Assembly: GCA_034766995.1 (NCBI GenBank)
Contig: CM068325.1
Location: forward strand, 330,001 to 394,000
DNA from: Acanthacorydalis orientalis
Lineage: Eukaryota > Arthropoda > Insecta > Megaloptera > Corydalidae
Direction: 5' to 3'
Length of the DNA: 64,000 bases
Below are positions 26,263 to 36,405 of the stretch, in pieces; the first letter of the stretch is position 1; every line of letters starts with the position of its first letter. Made by a program: the position numbers and the translations under genes. Below the pieces are notes generated by a model. It did no database searches. It was not told the DNA's origin and saw nothing but the letters and a program-made list of their open reading frames with translations.

Positions 26263-28563
26263 CTACCTACCCACTCGCTCATCGAAAACTACATCTCTGG
26301 AAACAGAAATAGCGCCTGTTTCACGATTGTACAGCCTGTAGTTTGACGAGTCGCCCTGGTAGCCGACGAGAATCATCTTCTTCGACCTCGCATCGAATTT
26401 CTTGAGGAACTGCTTGGGTGTGTGGGCGTAGGCCACCGAACCGAAGATCCTCATGTGACCAACATCCGGCTTTTTACCCCTCCATAGCTCATATGGTGTG
26501 TTGCTTCCGCCCGGGCTCGACCGTCCTGCTCGATTCAAGGTGTAAACCGCTGTGTTCACGGCTTCCGCCCAAAGATTTATAGGCAAGTTCTTCGCCTGCA
26601 GCATTGTTCTGGCACATTCTATAATCGTTCGAATGTCGCGTTCCGATCTTCCATTCTGTGCGGGGGTGTATGGAGCCGTGTTCTCCAACTTTATGCCCCG
26701 TGACGCCAGGTATTCTCGCATCTTGTTACTGCAATACTCACCACCATTGTCAGCGCGGAGAGTTGTCATTGTCTGATCAAATTTGTTGACGAGCATGCGA
26801 TCGTATTCCATGAATCGATCGAAAACATCTGCTTTGTGCTTTAGGAAAAACACATGACGAAAAGCTGTAGCATGGTCTTTGAAGATCACGAAATACTCTG
26901 CACCGCCAAGAGATCGCGTTTGCATAGGCCCGCACACATCGCTGTGGACAAATTCTCCAGGTTTTCTACTTACGTTCACAGTTAGTTTGTTAAATGGTAA
27001 TTTGTGTAGTTTTCTTAGCTGGCACGCTTCACAAAAAAACTCTGTAGTATCCTTCACGGTCACTCCACCTATGAGTCCTTTTCTCGCTAGCTCGCACAGC
27101 GATCGTTGATTGATGTGCCCAAGTCGCTCATGCCACACTTTGATACTAGTCTCTGAAACATTTACTTCATTACGCGGACGCGAAACACGGAAAAACATTC
27201 GAAAGATTTGATTTGACTGTCTCGCGCCAATGGCTAAGACTTGCCCGTCTCGTTCGACTTTTACACTGGTACCCTCGAACTTCACGTCGTAGTCTTTAAC
27301 AGTGCAAACCCCGACTGAAAACAAATTCTTTCGGACACCTGGCACATAGAATACGTTTTCGATCACGCCATCGACCCATATACCGTTCACAAGTTTTTCG
27401 ATCTTAATTGTTCCGACACCTTCAATCGCGCACTCACCGTTGTCACCTAGAGAGACAGTCTCACCGTGCACTTGACGAAACTCGACGAACCAGTCTTTCC
27501 GAAAAGTTATGTGAGTAGATGCGCCACTGTCAGTAAGCCAGACGTCGCTTGTCTTGACGCGCATCAAACGATCTACTTCTTCGATTGTCGGTTCACTATA
27601 TCGACTCACCTCTCGAAACTTTTTGTCTTTCGCGGATGTCGTTACAACGAACGCGCATGCGCCACCGCCTTGACCTAGAACACTTTTACCTTTGTCTTTC
27701 GTCGGACAGGTAGCTGCGTAATGGCCTTTGGCTTGACACCGATAGCACACTATACTCTTCTTCGGGCGTCGTTTCCCTTTATCACTACTGTATTTGTCCC
27801 TGCCATCTGTTTTCGGCGCATTTTGCTTCGTCACAAAAAACGCACTTGTGGCTTCCTTATCCGCGCTCAGCCTGGATTCTTCACGAATTAGCCTCTCAGA
27901 CAAATTTTCAACTGTTTGTCTCGCGGGGTCAACGCTTTCCCAAGCCGTGGTGAAGGAGCGATACTTCGTCGTTAGACTAGCTAAAATCTTTGCCATGACT
28001 GTTAGATCTGAGATATGCTCACCTAGATCTGTGAGTTGTCGCGCCATATTCTGCACCTTCGACACGTGCTGAACAACTGAGTCTGTCGGGTCCATGCGAT
28101 ACTCGTGAAATCGCTGCGTAAGTGTGAGCTTATTCGACTCCGATTTTTGTTCGTGAATTTGACTGAGTTTGTCCCAAATGGCTTTTGCAGTGACACAGAC
28201 GAGTATCGTCTCGATTTCTTTACTCTCCATCGCCGATGAGATGATCGCCATGGCTTTCGCGTTATCTCGAATCCATGTTTTTGTCCGGGCCTCGTTCCCA
28301 CCTTCTCGGTTCGCTGGCTTGACACGCGATCCATCCACGATGTCGTATAAATCATTCGCCATAAGGACGGCGGTGATTTGAAACTTCCACGCCTGAAAAT
28401 TTGACCCGTCGAACCTCCTTATTTGTCTCACCGAAAAATCTTCCGCCATTTTCGCGTAATTTACTATGCTTCTTCGCAAAAAAAAATGCGTACGCGAACA
28501 CGATTCTGCTCGTAAAAATATGGCGACCACACCGATGCACAGAGATTTTTGCGCCGTTTTCAC
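26263..28563 (-). CDS. copia Gag-protease-integrase
   Basis: 766 codons. A Gag region is followed by a CCHC knuckle CYRCQAKGHYAATC (about residue 273), protease active site WLTDSGASTH (about 345), the GAG-pre-integrase zinc motif WHERLGH...CEACQ (about 478-510) and the integrase core: HSDVCGPM (about 539), RADNGGEY (about 605) and GRSERD (about 640). The frame ends at TAG 26263-26265, and the same frame reopens immediately into the reverse transcriptase. The first 38 codons are variable; an internal Met (MAEDFSVRQIRRFDG) may be the usual start. Single-copy age and open frame suggest very recent activity. Confidence 0.9.
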   Translation of the reverse strand: MKTAQKSLCIGVVAIFLRAESCSRTHFFLRRSIVNYAKMAEDFSVRQIRRFDGSNFQAWKFQITAVLMANDLYDIVDGSRVKPANREGGNEARTKTWIRDNAKAMAIISSAMESKEIETILVCVTAKAIWDKLSQIHEQKSESNKLTLTQRFHEYRMDPTDSVVQHVSKVQNMARQLTDLGEHISDLTVMAKILASLTTKYRSFTTAWESVDPARQTVENLSERLIREESRLSADKEATSAFFVTKQNAPKTDGRDKYSSDKGKRRPKKSIVCYRCQAKGHYAATCPTKDKGKSVLGQGGGACAFVVTTSAKDKKFREVSRYSEPTIEEVDRLMRVKTSDVWLTDSGASTHITFRKDWFVEFRQVHGETVSLGDNGECAIEGVGTIKIEKLVNGIWVDGVIENVFYVPGVRKNLFSVGVCTVKDYDVKFEGTSVKVERDGQVLAIGARQSNQIFRMFFRVSRPRNEVNVSETSIKVWHERLGHINQRSLCELARKGLIGGVTVKDTTEFFCEACQLRKLHKLPFNKLTVNVSRKPGEFVHSDVCGPMQTRSLGGAEYFVIFKDHATAFRHVFFLKHKADVFDRFMEYDRMLVNKFDQTMTTLRADNGGEYCSNKMREYLASRGIKLENTAPYTPAQNGRSERDIRTIIECARTMLQAKNLPINLWAEAVNTAVYTLNRAGRSSPGGSNTPYELWRGKKPDVGHMRIFGSVAYAHTPKQFLKKFDARSKKMILVGYQGDSSNYRLYNRETGAISVSRDVVFDERVGR

Positions 28564-28604
28564 GCTTTCACTATTTTTACAAAAAAATTACGCAGTCAGG
28601 GTGC

Positions 28605-28618
28605 CTGGGCCCATAACC
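28605..28618 (-). promoter_or_regulatory. copia primer-binding site, initiator-Met tRNA type
   Basis: Directly inside the 5' LTR the coding strand reads GGTTATGGGCCCAG, complementary to the anticodon-arm sequence of initiator-Met tRNA. Drosophila copia is known to prime from an internal cut of that tRNA rather than its 3' end, and this site matches that mode. Confidence 0.8.
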
Positions 28619-28841
28619 TGTTGACTATGGATGTGTTGTGCGTAAATAAAATACTTTAGTTGAATTATAGAAAACGTTTTATTATAAGAAAAACTTCTGT
28701 ACACCGGGACGCTAGATTGTCGGTATATAACTAACTCTGGTGGCTTCGCTATTAACATTGCTCTATATCGTGGCCACCGAATACACGGTACCAACATACA
28801 GGTACAGAAGAACATCCGAGTAATGTTAAACAACCTCAACA
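28619..28841 (-). repeat. copia 5' LTR
   Basis: A 223-bp LTR with no difference seen from the 3' LTR. It presumably carries the element's promoter. Confidence 0.95.
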
Positions 28842-28849
28842 CTATATAC

Positions 28850-28915
<66 letters not shown>

Positions 28916-28918
28916 ATT
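28842..28918. repeat. TA microsatellite
   Basis: (TA)n with a few C and T interruptions; continues the tract that the copia element split. Confidence 0.9.
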
Positions 28919-29148
28919 TCTGAACATCCCGAAAGAAGCGTTCATCTAACGCTGGCCGCGCTATGTCTCTGCACTATAGACCGTTCATCTCGAGCTGGTC
29001 TGTAGTGCACAGCTGCATTATTCGGGCTGTGTTGCGACAATCAAGAGATTGTTGATGTTAAAGAATTTAGTTAAAGTCAATACAGTAACCGTACCGGCCG
29101 CATCCCACTTCCCCCTTGGTGGCGTGTGCATAAGTATATCCCCACCTA
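28919..29148. other. noncoding with a 12-bp-arm hairpin
   Basis: GCACTATAGACC and GGTCTGTAGTGC around 28970-29008 form a hairpin with one mismatch. Otherwise unremarkable. Confidence 0.3.
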
Positions 29149-29466
29149 GTGATCCGCCTGGGGGTACATAAGTGCGGTCGCTTCAACCCTCCGGGGGTCG
29201 TGACGTATGCAAGTACTGCCTGGGCCTACAACCCGACTAACATCAAGCGGCTTCAGGTGTTCCAAAACCGGGTCATGCGCCTCATCACCGATGCGCATTA
29301 CCTAGTGAGGAACACCACTCTTCACCGGGACCTCCGCCTCCCTACTATCGACGAGTTTGTCCGCCGAAAGGCTAGCCGATTTTACGGGCGGGCGAGGTCC
29401 AGCGAAAACGCCCTAGTCCGCGGACTGGGAACAAACGACCTCGTCGCCGAGCACTGCAAACACTAG
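29149..29466 (+). pseudogene. Jockey-like LINE, C-terminal RT fragment
   Basis: The frame reads VVTYASTAWAYNPTNIKRLQ, VFQNRVMRLITDAHYLVRNT and TLHRDLRLPTIDEFV, then SSENALVRGLG. This is the thumb and C-terminal stretch of Jockey-clade reverse transcriptases. The catalytic part is absent, so it is a 5'-truncated dead copy. Confidence 0.8.
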
Positions 29467-30207
29467 CGGCCTAGCCTGCTGGTGGCGCAGCGCGAGACGG
29501 ACGACGGTCAGTGACCTGGCGTCAGCCCTCCCCGATGGCCAGTAAGAGGTCAGCCTTCACTGGTCGACCTGGAGCTCCGCTGGCCCAACAGCTAGAGACG
29601 ACCTCCTGGAGGGGGTAGAAATGCTCCAAAAAATGAGAATCTCCGTACCCAGCAACATCCCAGGAAATACGAGAAACGCGAGCCCTGAGCGTATATCGCT
29701 TGGTGCTCAAGCAAGCATGGGCCCCTCAGGCCCTCGCTACAGACGATGATCCCTCCGGGGGGATTATTCTGAATTAATCATTCTCGCTCGAACCGTCGTG
29801 CTGCATAGACGTGTCTGCTTGCTCGTTGCTGTTGTTGTTGCTGCATCGTGATTGGACCGCGCGTCGAACAGTCATCCGAGCCGCAGTGTGCTGATCAGGG
29901 ATAACGCAAAAGTTGTTGCTGTTCAGTCTCTAGTAGGCTCGCGTATATTTACGTGTAGTGCTCGCGCCGCTTTCTTCGCCGCTTTTGCCGTCGTCGAAAA
30001 ACCACCGGCTCGGTATATAGTTCAGTGCCAGTGACCGTTGTGTGTGCGTTACGTTTGTAACTCTCCGCCGCCGTCTCTGCTGCTAACCATAGCACAGCTT
30101 CTTGAGTAGCTAGCCTGTGCGTTCGTGTCTCGCTGTTCCTGTGTACTGGAGAGTGCTGCTGGGAGGACCACCATCAGGACAACATCCCGTCTCCCAAGTA
30201 CGTAAAA
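29467..30207. other. LINE untranslated regions, probably end to end
   Basis: Sequence to about 29775 looks like the 3' untranslated part of the Jockey-like fragment. From about 29780 a GC-rich leader with many CGT and GTTG runs begins and leads to a short ORF at 30208, as a second LINE's 5' leader would. No domain evidence; inference from layout. Confidence 0.35.
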
Positions 30208-30470
30208 ATGAACTGTGCTTCGCCGGCCCGGAGGTCTGAAGAGCCCCGACCGCCTAGCCCTGTCGCCGGCCCGTCCGGCGTCAAGACGAAGCGGGCGCGC
30301 CACAGCTCGTCGGATGACGAGGAATCGGGAGCAGTCACGTGTCCTCGCAAACGAGAACGCGAGGCTGCGCCGCGGTTTGGGCTTCTTTTCCAGAAAGACA
30401 TACACAGCAACTTTTCTCCTTCTGTCCACCGTCTGCCTGACTGTGCCACATCCCTGACACGAAGCTATAA
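30208..30470 (+). pseudogene. possible LINE ORF1 start, truncated
   Basis: ATG 30208 begins MNCASPARRSEEPRPPSP and continues with GPSGVKTKRARHSSSDDE, a proline/serine/acidic N-terminus typical of Jockey-type Gag proteins. Homology ends before the reversed THAP/P-like exon at 30493. No zinc knuckle present. The assignment is weak. Confidence 0.3.
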
Positions 30471-30492
30471 AAATATACATACGTTTATTAAT

Positions 30493-30768
30493 TTATAAAC
30501 GACAATGTAAACATTTAATAACTTGAAAAATTAATACTTGCGAGGCCAACAACATTCGGGCTGTAGCAGGAAGATCTTTGAAAATTAAATTCAGGTGATC
30601 TGCACTGCTTCGTAACAACGCCTTTATATTTTTCTTGTTTTTTGCACAAACACGTTTCAGAGTACAGATGTGTTTTTGTTTCCTTTTTAAAAGTTTCATA
30701 AATTTATCTCTACTCGACGTGTTTGACATTTCTTTCCTAATATCTCTAAGAGATATTAGTGTTGGTTT
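30493..30768 (-). pseudogene. last exon of a third THAP/P-like gene copy
   Basis: After a minus-strand acceptor (ATATTTTAG) the exon reads KPTLISLRDIRKEMSNTSSR, closely matching the final exon at 21775-21930. Unlike the arm copies it continues past NKKNIKALL to RSSADHLNLIFKDLPATARM and LLASQ, ending at TAA 30493. The longer tail resembles the segment that follows the coiled coil in THAP-type transposases. Upstream exons are not found, so it is an orphan exon, but it shows that the arm copies stop early. Confidence 0.55.
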
Positions 30769-32327
30769 CTAAAATATAAATAAAGTTATTAGATTTAGAA
30801 CTGTTGAGTATTGGGTACATTTGCACTTAGCACTGTACTGTTATTATATACTGATTATTTATACAATATTATTGTATACAAGATAGACACTTTATCTATG
30901 CTGGGGTGTCTTTGTATACGAATAGCCACGCAGTTGTCGACTGATTATTGTAGTGTACGCATGTGGTAACGCAAGAATATAAAATGAATGTATTATTAGT
31001 ATATGAATAAATATCGTTGTAATATATTAAATGTTAATTATTATTCATCCTCGTAAATCCCAAAAGGCAATTCTAACACTCATGTTACTTTTTACCTAGT
31101 TGCTAGCATAGATAAAGTATGTTGTTAGGGTTGCTAGCTATGGTTATCTTAAAGATAAAACTAAGATACACTGTCGTGCAGAGATGTCTGGCATTAGTGT
31201 GTGATGTTCAGTCGATCTGTTCTCGGTTATGTAGATGCTAAATATTTAATAAATTGTTTTCATGTTAATGAATTAGTTCAGTTAATATATACACCTGCAA
31301 TTCATCAACAGATATAAAAAAAAACATTTTGGATTTAAAAATAAAATATATAACACGTCCTATATGTCATGTGTTTGCATTTGATGATATTGAATGATTA
31401 TTTTAGCGATAGACGATCGAATGTAAAAATACGCGCTTTTTCGAAATCTTAAATTTCGTTTTTCCCATATACTTTTCGATTTTTATCATTCTTTATTAGA
31501 TATTCAGTCCGCTTCGAATTAAATCACGTTTGTTTTTCAGTTTTTTAAGATGCGGTTTTTCGTCGTAAGTTCGGTGTTGCGAGTGGGAACCGATTGTAAC
31601 CGATCTCTTCCGAAATATTCATTCTGTAGAGTACTCTCTGTTTGTGTCTCCGCTGTACGTTCAGTGCGGAACTGAACATGCTCGCGGTACCATCTAGCTC
31701 GCGGTTCCGGACTATTTCTCCCCATACGAAATTAATCGTATCGTACGACTGCGAGATCCTTCCGCAGTAAAACCGCACGTTGTTCCGTGTGAAAAACGAT
31801 TGAAAATCCTTTTCCTTATCCCGGTTTTTTGAAAATTTTTCCCGGAACGCAAGTAGAGACACTAATAAAAATCACCAAAACATCACACACAAAACCACAC
31901 ACACATAGCGGATAAATACCAAATTTGGTAAGGGCACCGCACCAAATCATGGAACATAAGGCCAAACCCGGCCCTGTATTAAATTTCAAATCAATAAAAT
32001 TCATTTTTATTTTATTTATTATTCTTTTCCTTATTTATCAAGGCATCTAGGTTTTTTGAAATTTTTCCCAGATCATGACCACAAGCGATGAATAACAATT
32101 CTTATTGTTCCCAACTTATGGCGTTCGTTACATCTGAAGATACATACTGGTTTTCGGGTCTTTTATGGCTCCCGGCACTATAGAGACGCCCAGAGTTCTC
32201 ATCCGTTAACACCACAAGGCAAGATCTCGCCTAAACTCTGGCTCCAAAAAAAAAAACTCCCTTTCCCTATCAGATCAAAGCATTAAATTGTAAGTTTTGA
32301 TGAACAATGTGGTAAAGAATTATTTTT
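30769..32327. other. AT-rich noncoding spacer
   Basis: No gene recognised. A direct repeat of about 45 bp (TTTTCCTTAT...GGTTTTTTGAAA...TTTTTCCC) occurs at about 31806-31852 and 32026-32072. Confidence 0.5.
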
Positions 32328-32590
32328 TTTTGGTATATTTGGCCGCTTTTAGTTTGAACCAGTAGAGCCAGAGCCTGCTTCTCCGCGTTCAGCGTCTGCC
32401 AACGACTTTATTTCTTCTACTTAAGGATAAAAGATTTTTTCGCAGATGAGTTGAGCGATGATACGATCTCCCTTATTTCCCTACGAACGTCAATCTGCCC
32501 ACGTAAAGTCGTTGGCAGACGCTGAACGCGGAGAACTAGGCTCTGGCTCTACTGGTTCAAATTGAAAGCGGCCAAATATACCAAAAAAAA
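32328..32590. repeat. long hairpin: 85-bp inverted repeat
   Basis: TTTTTTTTGGTATATTTGGC at the left end is the mirror of GCCAAATATACCAAAAAAAA at the right end, and the arms stay complementary through CGTTGGCAGACGCTGAACGC, apart from small differences, for roughly 85 bp on each side. About 75 bp lie between the arms. It ends just before the R2/Utopia-type LINE. It may be a MITE or part of the LINE's leader. Confidence 0.8.
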
Positions 32591-32664
32591 TCGTCGGTCC
32601 ACGGCACCGACGCTTCCCGAACGCAAGACCTGTTCGTCGGGAGCGTTGGCGACCGGTAAACGAG

Positions 32665-33816
32665 GTGCCAAATTTCGACCCCGTGGAGGCAGCGAAAATT
32701 CAAAAACTGTACCGGGTCAACAAGCGAAAGGCAATGGTGCTGCAGATTCTCCGTTCAGAGAACGGCACGCCGTACTGCGAGGCGCCCACGGCGGTGGTCG
32801 AGGACCACTTCCGTGGGATGTTTGCCGAACGGGACCGGGAGGAGGTGGAGATGCTTGATCTCGTTCGACAGGCGTTTAACCGCCCGCAGTGCGACGTGGC
32901 CGAGGATTCTTTCGTTGAAGAATTCTCGGCGGAATCTGTACTTCGCCGGTTGGCCCGGACGAAGGACACCGCCCCGGGAAGAGACGGAATTAAATATTCT
33001 TTCTGGAAACGTCTTGACCCTGGGTGGGTTGTACTCACGTATATTTTCAATCGCTGCTTTCACGAGGAGCGGACCCCACTGGCGTGGGCCGATGCCCGGA
33101 CGGTGCTCGTGCACAAAAAGGGTGGCCGAGAGGATCTGGACAACTGGAGGCCGCTCACGCTTGGTGGCGTAATGTCTAAGTTGTATGCTGGGGTCCTGGC
33201 GGACAGGGTGACTTCGTGGGCGAAGACAACTGGGAACATTTCGCCAGTGCAGAAAGGGTTCCTGGAGCACGAGGGGTGTTACGAACACAACTTCGTGGTC
33301 CAGAGCGCCCTTGATGACGCACGTCGTGAGGGCAAACAGATCGTGTTGACATGGCTCGACCTTGTCAACGCGTTCGGGTATGTTCCTCATGGTCATATAC
33401 GGCGGGTGCTCTCCCTGTTGAATTTGCCTGTGAAGCTACAGGGCGTGGTTGCCGAACTCTACTCCCGGGCTTTTACCACGGTTCGGACATCGACCGGGGA
33501 GACCCAGCCGATTCCGATCCGTGTCGGGGTAAGGCAAGGCTGCCCGCTCTTCCCCCGTGCTGTTCAACATGGCCATCGAGCCACTGGTGAGGGCGGCCCT
33601 CAGTATGTCCGGGTCGCACGGTTACTAACCATTCGATCATCACTTCTCGATCCTGGCGTACGCCGACGACGTGGTGCTCCTCACCAAGGACCCCTCGTCC
33701 ATGCAATCTTTGCTGGACGAGGTGGGCGCAGCCGCCACCTAGATGGGCATCAAGTTCAACGCCTCCAAATGCGCCTCGCTTCACGTCGACTGCCGGCGCA
33801 AGAGGAAGGCATGTGA
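32665..33816 (+). pseudogene. RT part of the R2/Utopia-type LINE
   Basis: The open stretch covers the fingers and palm up to GVRQGCPL. After about 33550 this frame is out of register (FPRAVQHG) and the true continuation, including YADD, lies in another frame. The thumb and following region reopen at 33743 (MGIKFNASKC...SRLDFALCG) to a stop at about 34303. Inactive. Confidence 0.75.
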
Positions 33817-34327
33817 CACTCGGTTCACGCTCCTGGGAGACCGGTTGGAAGCTCTGCAGGAGGAAGAATACTATGAACATCTTGGTGTACCCACTGGGTT
33901 CCGCGTAACCCAGACCCCCCTACAAACTATTAACAACATTAGGGGGGACGTTATGCGGGTACACCAGTCCCTCCTGGCCCCCTGGCAAAAATTAGAGGCC
34001 CTCAACATGTTCATCCTTTCTCGTCTTGACTTCGCGCTCTGTGGGTGTAATATCCGAAAGGGTCCCCTCACGGAGCTCGATAAGATCATACGAAGCAAGG
34101 CGAAGAAATGGATGAACCTTCCGCAGAGGGCCTGCGCTGATATTTTATACATAACATCGTACCAGGGGGGTGCAAACTTGCTCCAACTCGGCGACTCCGC
34201 GGACGTGAGCTGCGTGGTACATGCTTTCCGCCTACTGTCCTGCCCAGACGAAGTGGTCAGGACGGTAGCTTGGGCCGGCCTACAACGTGCAGCGAGGCGG
34301 TAGATTGGAGGCGAGCCTGATAATTCT

Positions 34328-35370
34328 ATGCTGGCGGCGTACCTGAGCGAGTCGCTGGAGGGTGCTCTGGGGCGTGACGGTGGGGATGTTTCGAGTCTAT
34401 GGACCCAGGCTCGAGGCGCCTGCCGCGGCCTCAGAGCCAAGCTGGATGTAAGCTTCCGGTGGTCCGACGTCACAGAGGACATGTCGGTCGTCATCGGCCA
34501 CCCTGGACAGGTGCCGGATCGTGTGGTGGTCCCGAAGGCGTCGCGGGCCTTTGCACTTTGTTCGTTGAGAGCGGCCGTCCGAGCATACCACCATCGTCGC
34601 CTCGTCGGCCTTCGCGACCAAGGCAAGGTGATCGAGACAACCGGAAAGACATCGATCTCCAACCACTTTCTACTGAATGGAAAGTACACGCGGTTCTGCG
34701 AGTACCGTTTTATCCACCGCGCTCGGCTCGACGTCGTGCCACTTAATGGCACGCGCCGATTCGGGCACGGGGATAAACGATGCCGACGCCGCGGCTACGC
34801 CAACGAGACGTTGCCGCACGTCCTTAACCACTGTACGGTCCATTCGGCAGCATGGCAGCACCGACATAACAACGTATAGAACCGTCTGTCGCGTGCTGCC
34901 AAAGTGGGCGGACCCGTTTCCATCCGGGTCAATAAGGAGGTTCCGGGAGTCGACAGTCGCCTTCGTCCTGACATCGTGAGGATCGACGAGACGACGAGGA
35001 GGGTATAACGATCGTCGACGTGTGCATTCCATTTGAGGGATGCCGTGTCGCCCTGGAGGGGGCTCGGCAGCAGAAAATAGCCAAGTATAGCGGTCTTGCT
35101 GCCCAGCTCACCCTCCAGGGTTTCACGGTGTCCGTGGATGCATTCGTCGTCGGTTGGCTCTCGTCGAATGACAAGGTCGCGGCGTCCCTGGGCATCGCAC
35201 CCCGATACCTGTCCACGATGGCCAAGCTGATGGTGGCCGATACGATCCGCTGGTCGCGAGATGTCTACATCGAACACGTGTCCGGGGTCCGGCAATATCA
35301 TCCGCCGGACACTACCCCGCCTCCACCAGCGGCAGCGCCGACCCTGCCCAACATCCTGCCGAGGAATTAG
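34328..35370 (+). pseudogene. C-terminal CCHC and RLE part of the same LINE
   Basis: The frame from 34328 carries the degenerate CCHC-like motif and stops at about 34879. The endonuclease PD...D block follows in two more frames: RPDIV near 34962 and VDVCIPFEG at about 35015-35045. The final frame runs to TAG at 35368. Order and motifs match R2-type endonucleases; at least three frame breaks make it non-functional. Confidence 0.7.
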
Positions 35371-35561
35371 CTGAATAGGAACAATGATTCCTAATTTGTT
35401 TCTCTTTTTTATATATAATGTTTTAAAAATTATCTTTTAATATGTTATGTTATATAATTTTTAAAATAACTACACTTGCTCTGCGACATTCTAATTATGC
35501 TCTGTATTACTATTGTACTTTTACTATTCTCTAAATAAAATTCTTTAAATAAAACTGCTTA

Positions 35562-35713
35562 ATCTGTTCTTATCAGCTTAATATCTGATACGTCCTGCAT
35601 TGCAGGACCAGTATATTAACTGATTTTTGCAAAATGGCGGAGTGCTTTTAGAGGAGCTTGCTCCACCTCCGCCGCGGGTTGGCCCGGTATTGCAGTACCG
35701 CCGGGATCCGGCC
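35562..35713 (+). ncRNA. U2 snRNA, 3' part (about 150 nt)
   Basis: ATCTGTTCTTATCAGCTTAA starts the match, followed by TATATTAACTGATTTTTG (Sm-site region), the stem GGAGTG...GCTTGCTCCACCTC and CGGGTTGGCCCGGTATTGCA with GTACCGCCGGGATCCGG, the conserved 3' stem-loops of insect U2. The first roughly 38 nt, including the branch-site-pairing upstream part, are missing; LINE sequence stands there instead. The copy is thus a disrupted U2 gene. A search of the window's start-side flank of the LINE did not reveal the missing 5' part. Confidence 0.9.
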
Positions 35714-36130
35714 TACATTACTTTAATTCAAACATCAAAAAAATCTCTCAGGATCATGAAAAGAGAAGGTCTCTCTGAATTGAAATGTCCCTCTGCTGAA
35801 GTCGATCCAAGATCTTGCAGGGAGTCTCTCGAAAAGCCCTCACCGAACAACTCTCTCTATTTCTTATTATACATATAATTTAAACAGCCATAATATATAA
35901 TAATACAACAAAGAAATGTACAAACCAGTAAGAAATATATTCCTGAAGTTATAAAAAAAATATATAAATTCTAACATAGTATCGGGCAGCCACTCAATTT
36001 AAAAAGAAAAAAACAACACAGTACTCACTTGCATTATAAAATTGCGATTACTACAAGAAATCTCACAAAATAATTGTGGCACTGTAATTAATTCACTTTC
36101 ACAAATTCTTTTTCAATTCCACAACCAACC
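35714..36130. other. flank of the U2 fragment
   Basis: AT-rich; would be the natural 3' flank of the interrupted U2 gene, or flank of a U2 retrocopy. No recognised snRNA 3'-box or gene. Confidence 0.4.
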
Positions 36131-36277
36131 ATGTACATATATATACGTATATATATATATATATACATATATATAGTATATATATATACATATATATATA
36201 CATATATATCATACATACATATATATATATATATATATACATATATATATACGAGTATTCATATATATATATACATA

Positions 36278-36346
<69 letters not shown>

Positions 36347-36358
36347 ATATACATATAC

Positions 36359-36405
<47 letters not shown>
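36131..36405. repeat. TA/CATA microsatellite
   Basis: Dinucleotide and CATA repeats; the mariner that follows inserted at a TA within it. Confidence 0.9.

Larger units (their letters stand above)
24230..28841 (-). mobile_element. Ty1/copia retrotransposon, nearly intact
   Basis: A 4,612-bp element on the minus strand. Its two 223-bp LTRs (24230-24452 and 28619-28841) look identical, begin TG and end CA, and are flanked by the 5-bp duplication CTATA (24225-24229, 28842-28846). A primer-binding site matching the initiator-Met tRNA anticodon arm and a purine-rich tract are in place. The gag-pol frame is open except for one TAG. It inserted at the RTE tail and TA tract. Identical LTRs mean recent insertion. 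Confidence 0.95.
32600..35560 (+). mobile_element. R2/Utopia-type LINE with restriction-like endonuclease, decayed
   Basis: Reverse transcriptase: APGRDGIKYSFWKRLDPG, VLVHKKGGREDLDNWRPL, WLDLVNAFG, GVRQGCPL and LAYADDVVLL (33657-33690). A frame shift follows GVRQGCPL at about 33550 and a TAG lies at about 33740; further shifts come later. Then come the CCHC-like RGYANETLPHVLNHC (about 34790, one Cys lost) and a restriction-like endonuclease: RPDIVRIDE, IVDVCIPFEGCR, QQKIAKYSG. This RT-CCHC-RLE order defines the R2 superfamily. Directly after its A-rich 3' end the sequence becomes U2 snRNA, the target known for the Utopia group, so Utopia is the best guess. N-terminal zinc fingers are not seen; the 5' end is truncated or replaced. 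Confidence 0.8.
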
